This document shows positions 56,957-64,000 of a stretch of 64,000 bases of DNA, piece after piece. Every line of letters starts with the position of its first letter. Position 1 is the stretch's first letter. The stretch lies in the NCBI GenBank assembly GCA_001179505.1, contig CDMY01000821.1:114546-178545 (forward strand). Direction: 5' to 3'. The notes below the pieces were generated by a model. That model had not been told where the DNA came from, made no database searches, and was given only the letters and a program-made list of their open reading frames with translations. Source of the DNA: Vitrella brassicaformis. Lineage: Eukaryota; Sar; Vitrellaceae. The translations under genes were made by a program, and so were the position numbers.

Positions 56957-58173
56957 AGGAAGAACACATATCGACCGCACACGTGCAGGGGGGGCGAGTT
57001 GAGGGATGATGTTGATTGCACGGGCGCCCGCTTGTTGTCTGTTCGTGTATGGATGGATGGATGGATGTGTGAATGGGATGGATGTGTGGATGGATGTATA
57101 ACCACAAGCAACCAAGTACAGTACGATCTGGCTTTTTTCCGGCCGGGGGGGCCCGTAGATGCATAGCAGACGCCATGCCCGTGTGAATTACTTACCTTTC
57201 GTTTGCCCTCTTATGAGTCAGTCAGTCGGTCAGTCAGTCAGTCGTGTTTGTTTTTTATCATGTGTACAGTACCCCATGCCATACATACCATACATACATA
57301 GCATCATACCATACCCACCAGCTCTTTCCTGTGTCGAAGAACGAAGGGCGTGGGTCATTTTTTGTCCATCGTATGGCAGTGGAGAGGGGGGGGAGAGAGC
57401 ATTATGGCCGTTGCTAAAGCTGCGGCTACAGACGTCTCTGCTGCCTCCTTGAGTACAGGAGGGAAGCAGCGCCGTCGGTGGAGGCGGCACAACCAACGGC
57501 CACCATGCCAAGGGTTCCTGTTTCGGGATTGCTGTACGGTACACCGGTGCCTTTTCCTGCACGCACCTCTCTTTTTCGAAACGCATGTGTGAACATGTCA
57601 TTGTTGACGGGGGCGGGTGCAACTCGACCGATGGATGGACGGACAAGTGTTTTCCCTGGGTGTCCGTCTGTCTGTCTGTCTGTGCGTGGGTGCACAGATC
57701 ACTCTCCCATCCCACTGGTTGTAACTATCTTCTTCGGTGAGTGAGTGTGCCTTGGTCGGCAGAAGGATATACTCAGTCGGGAGAAAAATGCGTATCATGC
57801 GTGTGTGTTGGGTTTAGCTGATATCGTAACATGAGCTTGGCGCTCTTGTCGTGATGGGCCCCTCATCGCACAATGGCTTGTTGCGGGGAGGGCACCGTAC
57901 CGGCAGGCGACGAGAGCACGTGTTGACGAATACAGACGGGGTGGAGGGGAGGGGGGTGAAGATGGGTTGGTTCGGCGAATCACAGACAAATAAAAACGGA
58001 ACATTGAATGAGTGTTGCATCCATCCAGTGTATCCATCCATATACATTGATCACTCACGTCGCATGCTCGTGAACAGAGACACATTATGCGCCGATATAT
58101 CTGTCCACCAGCACACCGACAGACACTCCATATGTACACCAAGCATATCCATCCATCCACCGCCATCCGTGTG
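56957..58173. other. Convergent intergenic region
   Basis: It contains GGAT repeats (about 57048-57096), GTCA repeats (57217-57243) and CATAC repeats near 57280. I see no gene. Confidence 0.45.
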
Positions 58174-61100
58174 TCACGGGACGAAAGAGCTCCTGATGTT
58201 CTCCCAGTGCACCGCGCCACCACTGCCCGCCACCCACTCCACCCACCGCCGCCACATGGTGTCGCGCTTGCTGGACGCACAAAGGATGCACACATACAGG
58301 ATGGATGAGACGAGCCAATCACAGAAAGACATCTGATTGCTGGTGTGGTGTGGGTGCGGTGTGCACTATAGCGCTGCCTGTCGCCATGGCATGGCTACAC
58401 ACGCAATTACCTGAGTGTGTCCCGATGCCCCACCACGATAATGCCCCTCCGTGCCCGAGTAATGGCGACATTCATCCGTCGTGGGTCGGCGAGGAACCCC
58501 ACCCGACCGTCGCTGTTGCACCTCACCAAAGAGACCAAAATGAGGTCCCTTTCGTTGCCCTGGAAACCATCCACTGTGTCGATGGCCAGACCCCCGCTGG
58601 CGGCCGTCTCCAGGCCGCCCAGCACAGAACCGATCTCTCGGGAGAGGAGCTGACGCTGGGCGCGGTAGGGCGTGATCACCCTGCACACAACACAACGACC
58701 ATGCATGAAATGACTGACGTCCGCTGCCTTGTTTCTCTCTCTCTGGCTTGTGTTAACCCGATCTGTGCCGGGGTGACATGTTGGCCTTTGAGGAGTCTGC
58801 CGACGATGGCGGCCACTACTTTCGCCTCGCGGTCGTTCCAGAAGGAGCATCCCTCCAGCCCTTCTGAGGCTGGCGGCTGGTCGCTGCTGGTCTCGTCACT
58901 CCCACCGCCGTCCGCCTCCGCGTCGCTGGCAGCATTGACGATGGGCAGGGCGGCCTCCTCGCTCATCTGCTCGGCGACGTGCTCGATGTCGGTGGCGGTG
59001 GACTGGGGCGCGCTGCTCACATCGATGAAGCACGCCTGATGCACACGGACACAAAGAAAAGAACAAAGAAGGGACAAGAGAATGTGACACAATGAATGCA
59101 CTGCCCCATGAGCCGTTCGTTTGTTCGTTCGTTCGACCCCCCTCTCACACGTAAGACATCGTTTGTGTCAGCGGTTTTGGTGGTGGGTGATGGCCAGGGG
59201 AAGCCCACTATGGGCGGCAGGGAGGAGTCGGGGAGGGCGTTCTTAAGCTGCTCCTTGTAGAAGTGCTGATTGGGCCACCACGAGAGGGACGAGTGCATCC
59301 TGCGCTGGTGGTCCAGCATCACGAAACAGTCGTCAGACGGCGACAATGACGCCGACAGACGCTCGAACAGGCTGACCGAGAGACCTACACACACACAAAC
59401 ACAGTATTATGTGTTGTGTGCCCGGTATGTTGCCGACCTCTCTGTGTGGCTTCTCTGCTGATGACGGTTGGCGGCAGCTGGTTGGCGTCGCCGATGAGCA
59501 CAAGCTGCCGGCACTTCCTCGCCAAAGCGACTAGTGTGGCGGGCTCCGTGCTCTGGGTGCACTCGTCAACCAGCACGCGCTCAAACTCAGCGCCCTGGAA
59601 CGAAGTCCCACCCGCACCCACACAAGTGCTCACCACCACCTACACACGCACGCGCCACACAGCACAAGCAAGAACGACACACAGACCGGTTGGTTCTTGT
59701 GCTGTGTGGTGCCTGTCTTTGGTCTCTCTCTGCTCTGTGCGCTGCCTTGCCTGGTGTTGTCTGATGGCGTCTTTGACGGCTTGTGCGTCGGTCGGCGTCT
59801 CATCTGCGTCGATGCCCACACGGATGCACCTCACACCAAGCCGCCGCATGGTCGCCACAAGGTTGGCCGCCGCTGCATTCGAGTCGGCAACGGCTAGCAC
59901 ATTCGCTGAAAGGATCAAATGAGCATACCGCACACGGGGGTGTGGTGCATTCATTGTGGCCCTGTCTGTCTGTTCCTCTGGCTCTCCCTCACTGTGTGGG
60001 TCAATGATGGTCCATGCGAGGACGATGGCCGCTGCTGTGTGGGTCTTGCCGGTGCCTGGGGGACCCTGTATGATCGTGAGTCTCTGCCTGAGTGACTTCT
60101 CGAGCGCATCCCGCTGTCCACCAACAAGCGACGTTATCGTGATCCCCTGAACGAACCAACAAACACGAGGAAGGCAATGCAATGGGCGGGAAGTGAACAA
60201 GTGAAGGGCCATCAGCTCTCCACCCATGTGTCTGTATCTTCCCAATCCATCGCGTCCACCCCCTTGAGCCCACCGCCCAGATGCTGCCGCACCACACCCG
60301 GTGGACCCCTTCCCACCAGCAGGCCTCGCATCTCAGTCGTGAAGCTGTACGAATCGCGGTGTGGGAACTGGCACCATGGACGGCCCAGAAGCGACACAGA
60401 TGCGGCGGGCGCCGACTCATCGACCTCTGCTGCATGGGCGTGGGCGTGTTTGTGGCCGTGTCGCAACGCCGCTGCGCGGTCTGCGAGTTTCTCTGACCGA
60501 CTCTTCTTAGCCCTGGCGGAGGGGTAATGGGCGTGAAGAATGCGGCCCAGACGGGCCTGCAGAGTCAGCGATCTGCCGACGGCATTCACACACAGAGACA
60601 GTGTTTCTCATCCGCGAGTGTTGATGATAGAAGTGTGTCAGAGGGCACCTGAGAGCCCTCAGCGACCGCAGGTAAGGGATCATGGACACGTGCAGCGGCG
60701 CCACTCTGATGAACTCGTGGCCCTCCTTGTCGATCCACTCCTTCCGCTCGCCAGACGCCACGTACCGCCCCACCCTCAGCCACTCGGCAGCGGCCTCCCG
60801 GCCCTCTCCAGAGGCATACTTGAGATACTCTCGCGGAATCCTCTCCATCTCGTGCTGGTTGGTCAGGCGGTCCACCAGCTGCACCAGCATCACGACTTCG
60901 TTGCTCTCGAGACGCGACCAGGCCATCTCAAAGGATAGGCCGAAAGACCTCAGCCGCCTGAAGGTGGGGCGCTTTGATGGTTTGGCCACGCTGCTCCCGC
61001 CCTCGTAGGTTGACGGCTCATCTGATCCGTTGATGATGCCCGTCTCGGCGAGCTGGTCACTGTTGATGAATTGACGCACGACGCCAAGGTGGTACTCGTA

Positions 61101-62473
61101 GGCCGCGTCGTTGGCAGCTGATGGTGAGACAGCCCCGCCACGCGGCAGCCCGATCCACAGGAGATCCCACACCTGTGCATGCACACCGATGGATTGATGG
61201 ATGGATGGATGGATGGATGGAGGGAAGGATGTGTGGGAAGTCAGATACGTGAAGGCCTTCCCTGCCGTCTTGCTGACCCTGAGCGTGTCGTTGTCTCGTT
61301 TTGGGTGGCTGGGCCACTCCTTGCAGTCGCGGCGTAGCAAGGCGTTGCTGAGCACCACCATGTCATCGCACCCCACGCACGGCTCACAGAACATCTCGAC
61401 GCCCTTCTCGAGTCTCTGGCCAAATGCAGCATCCTGTTTGGCGAAGTATACGGCGTTCCTGACGCTCTCCAGGAGTTCCCACGCCAGGTTGCCTCTGACG
61501 GTGTGGTAATGCTCGCCCGCACGTGTCGACATGAACTGACGAGGCGGCAGACTGAGCAAACAAATCAAACCCGAATGCGTGTCTGGCGGCTCTCTGTCCC
61601 TCTGTCCCTCCCTCCTGCTGACATACATGACGTCAGTCAGTTCCCTGAGCGCACCCCGTGCGACGGCTCGTGCCTGATGAGTGCCCAGCACCCCCTGCCA
61701 CACACAGCGGTCAATCAGTCTCTCCCACAGGTCGCCAGACACCGGGAACGAAGGCTGCTCTGGAGGCGCAGAAACTGCAGCAGCAGCAACAGGAGCGGAC
61801 GCCTCGGTCTCTGGAGGAGGGGAGGCCTCCGCCCTCTCCACTGTCGGTGCTTCACTCTCCCCGGCCTGTCGGTGGTTCTGGTCTTTGGTCAGGTCGTCTG
61901 GTTGGCTCCTGGGGAAGAGGTGGACAATGCGGTGAATGAGCTTGGTGTTCCTGGTGCGCAACGCCACGTTGAACACCGATACTGTGGGACAATCAACCAA
62001 CCGACAACAGCAGCGGCAACCAGCATGCATTCAGAGTGACCAATGAATGATCCATTCATGTGTGTTGTGTGTGTGCATCATGATGATGCTTTGTCTATCC
62101 GTGGGCACGTACCGATGAATGCCTGCAGATGCTGGATCTCTTCTAAAGATGAATGATCGCCAGGATCCACTGCATCGCCCTCCACCAAGGGCTCCATCAG
62201 CCCTTCATCTTCGCCTTCGTGCAGATCAGATGCTTCTCTCCCGTGCAGGTGGAGAGAGTCGTGATCTTGCTCGATTGGTGGGTGCAGCTCATCGGGCATC
62301 TGCTGCACAGGCTGGAAGGGGCTGCCTGTGTCCGCATAAGACGATGATTGACTCGGCGCCACCGATGAGAGCCACCTTCTGCAGAGCAATTCGCCGCTGC
62401 TTATGCGAGATCGAAGACGGAGGTGCCGCCACGAATGGACGGGGAGCACACACGCGGCCGCCGCCGCCTTCAT
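58174..62473 (-). CDS. UPF1-like SF1 helicase with mitochondrial-type presequence
   Basis: ATG 62473-62471 starts MKAAAAACVLPVHSWRHLRL with RSRISSGELLCRRW, an Arg-rich, acid-free helix typical of a mitochondrial (or plastid) presequence. A large N-terminal region follows, with an acidic stretch (62.1-62.3 kb) and an exon carrying VFNVALRTRNTKLIHRIVHL. Conserved-looking blocks are DLLWIGLPRGGAVSPSAAND, VVMLVQLVDRLTNQHEMERI and EFIRVAPLHVSMIPYLRSLR. Helicase core: motif Q/I LTIIQGPPGTGKTHTAAAIV (about 60.05 kb), LILSANVLAVADSNAAAANL (Ia), FERVLVDECTQSTEP (II, DECTQ, about 59.55 kb), LVLIGDANQLPPTV (III), VITPYRAQRQLLSREIGSVL (IV), LAIDTVDGFQGNERDLILVS (V) and RRMNVAITRARRGIIVVGHR (VI, about 58.45 kb). 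The last exon ends WENIRSSFVP at 58174-58176. Motifs II and III are those of the UPF1/SMUBP2/senataxin group, RNA/DNA 5'-3' translocases. No UPF1 CH zinc domain or R3H is seen. Confidence 0.83.
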
Positions 62474-62646
62474 GACGGAGGATGAAGCTGCGAGCTTAGA
62501 AGTGCTCTGCAAGCTCGGCTGTTCCGAACTGGCTGCCAAGGGCTTCTTATCCTTTTGTCCTTTTGACAGATCCATCTCTTCTTCTGCTGTCCAGTGGCTT
62601 GCCAGCTTTGGCGCAAGATTCTTCTCAGTGAAGAGCGCGTTCAAGG
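62474..62646. promoter_or_regulatory. Divergent promoter with CTAAGCTCGCA (minus) motif
   Basis: The 173-bp gap between the helicase and the plastid-targeted gene. CTAAGCTCGCA reads on the minus strand at 62499-62489, and CTCTGCAAGCTCGG on the plus strand at about 62505-62518. Both parts of the promoter element seen elsewhere are thus present. Confidence 0.4.
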
Positions 62647-63880
62647 ATGCAGGCCGTCCCCGTGGCATTGATCCTCCCGTATCTATTGATCTTGTTCCTT
62701 TTGTCGCATCTCTCATCGGGCTTTCTTGTGCCATCTCGGCCCCTTTCGTCTCTGTCAGCGCGGCATGGCGGCAGGCCGGCGGCGCCACGCGTGTCGGCTG
62801 ACGGGCAGCCGCGGACCGCCCTGTTCTTCTTTTGGAACAACAAAGATGAAGATGAGATGGAGGAGAAGCTCGAGTGAGCCGCCGAGACCAACACATGGAC
62901 AGTGTCGCTGGCTGGCATTGCGTGGGTGTGGCTGTCCTGCTGTCGTGTCAGTCCTGTCAAGGCCGAGCGGTTTAAGAAGCAGCAGGAGATCCTCCAGCGC
63001 AGGCGAAACCCAGAGAAGCTCAAAGAGTGAGTGAGCACGAGTGAGGGACATCCATGCGCTCTCGTGTGTGGACGCCGCATCGGGATGTCATGTCTGTCTG
63101 CGCATCGTTCAGGTACTACTCCGATTTGGCCGACAGGCGAGCCAAGGCCAGCAAGCTGGAGATCTTGAAGAAGCAAGCATGGGCCGAGAGGCCAGGTAAG
63201 TAAGACACACGTGTGTCCAAGGAAGGGAAAACAACACACAGGGGAGAAAAGTGATACGTACGGGTGCAGGCGAGACGGCAGCCCAGAGGAAGCAGCGCAT
63301 CGAGGCCACGTGGGAGTCCTTCCGCGAGCAGGGGCTGATCGGCAAGCCTGGCACGTCTACCTATGAGGAACCAGAGAGGAGTAAGCCAGCTGACTGCGAG
63401 CAAGTATCTATCTGCACATGCATCGATGGATTTGCGCGTCTTTCCGTCTTGTCTGTCTGTCTGTCTGCAGGCATCCCCTTGCCTGTAGCGCCCTTTGGCC
63501 TCGAGAAGTAAGCCCACGCGACATCCAGCAGATGCGGCACAGCACACAGGTAGGTCATCGTGAATGCGCGGCTTCCGTTCAGGTACGACCAGGGGGAGCG
63601 TTTTGACTTGCGGTCCCCCTGGGTGGAGTCAGGGTGGGTGAATCCCAACCGCAAGAGCTGGTGGGCGGGCCTCACTGGCCAGTCCGACAAGCAGCGGTCA
63701 TCAACCAAGTCCAGACGCTCAGCATCAGGCTCGTCATCGGGCCGTGCTTCATCTGCCAAGCCCACACGAATGGACGAGACGATCGTCAGCACGAGGCCGC
63801 AAGCCAGAGGGGGGATGGCTGCCTCGGTGGGCGGCGCGGAGAGCAGCAAGGAAGAAAAACCTTTCTGGCAGATCTGGTGA
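62647..63880 (+). CDS. Predicted plastid-targeted coiled-coil protein
   Basis: ATG 62647-62649 begins a signal peptide (VALILPYLLILFLLSHLSSG) followed by FLVPSRPLSSLSARHGGRP, a Phe-led, Ser/Arg-rich transit-like stretch: the bipartite signal of complex plastids. The mature part is Lys/Arg/Glu-rich helix across small exons: NKDEDEMEEKLE (exon 1 end about 62872), AERFKKQQEILQRRRNPEKL (about 62951-63027), YYSDLADRRAKASKLEILKK (about 63114), GETAAQRKQRIEATWESFRE (about 63271) and PVAPFGLEK. A conserved-looking module YDQGERFDLRSPWVESGWVN with PNRKSWWAGL follows (about 63582), then a Ser-rich tail ending KPFWQIW at 63878-63880. I do not recognise the family. An overlapping longer frame from 62403 lacks the signal and is less convincing. 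Confidence 0.68.
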
Positions 63881-64000
63881 GGGGCGACCGACCGTCAGGC
63901 AGGGAGAGGATTTTTCTGCATTTGGAGGCAGCGAGTGGTTGAGCAGTGACACTGGATGGATGGATGGATGGATGGGTGATTTGTATGAGTTTTTGCCCTG
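63881..64000. other. 3' flank to window end
   Basis: Probable 3' UTR with a GGAT repeat at about 63955-63975. Nothing else is seen. Confidence 0.4.

Noticed and set aside
62403-62801. Longer plus frame as the start of the last gene
   Set aside because: It overlaps the helicase first exon and lacks a signal peptide. The frame from 62647 has a textbook bipartite plastid signal and joins to the later exons.

Overview
The window is nuclear DNA from a eukaryote with intron-dense genes. Nearly every gene is split by many short GT-AG introns of about 50-150 bp, coding sequence is GC-rich, and introns and intergenic DNA carry many (CA)n, (TG)n, (GA)n and (ATCC)n tracts. Three predicted proteins (25382-26447, 33922-34967, 62647-63880) start with a signal peptide followed by a Phe-containing, Ser/Pro/Arg-rich transit-like stretch. 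This is the bipartite plastid-targeting signal of algae with red-derived complex plastids. Together with mitochondrial-type presequences, a chagasin-like inhibitor and a slowpoke-like K+ channel, it suggests a photosynthetic alveolate, most plausibly a chromerid such as Vitrella. That assignment is inference; no database was searched.

Layout, left half. Genes almost strictly alternate in strand, giving divergent pairs with short shared promoters and convergent 3' ends. 1-6.5 kb: a partial Ala-rich coiled-coil gene (-) and a long coiled-coil gene made of tiny exons (+). 7-12.2 kb: a Ca2+-activated (BK/RCK-type) K+ channel (-). 12.4-14.5 kb: a class II CPD photolyase (+). 15.1-18.4 kb: a mitochondrial glutaredoxin-like protein without the active-site Cys (-) and a concentrative nucleoside transporter (+). 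19.7-21.4 kb: a chagasin-family protease inhibitor (-) and an acidic unknown (+). 21.6-24.9 kb: PARN deadenylase (-).

Middle. 25.4-35 kb is accessory in character. Two copies of a duplicated segment, each carrying a plastid-targeted membrane protein gene, flank a complex repeat array. The array contains a 300-N assembly gap, six hairpin modules of two types and a germin-like relic. The hairpin modules share flanks but have unrelated stems. Each also carries a TATA-like box on one side and a poly-A/poly-T tract on the other, so they may be small hairpin RNA genes.

Right half. 35.2-36.6 kb: the tri-snRNP protein SNRNP27 (+). 37.9-39.6 kb: a DMT/YdcZ-type transporter with two fused repeats (-). 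40.1-41.2 kb: an aspartyl/asparaginyl beta-hydroxylase (+). 41.6-50.1 kb: a large myosin heavy chain with IQ motifs and a long coiled-coil tail (-). 50.3-53.9 kb: an N-myristoylation-type unknown (+). 54.7-55.8 kb: ABITRAM/FAM206 (-). 55.9-57 kb: two small genes. 58.2-62.5 kb: a UPF1-like SF1 helicase with a mitochondrial-type N-terminus (-). 62.6-63.9 kb: a plastid-targeted coiled-coil protein (+). No operon-like functional grouping is seen; the mix of RNA-processing, transport, cytoskeletal and organellar genes looks like ordinary nuclear gene order. A short motif, TTAGCTCGCA or close variants, recurs in several of the promoters.
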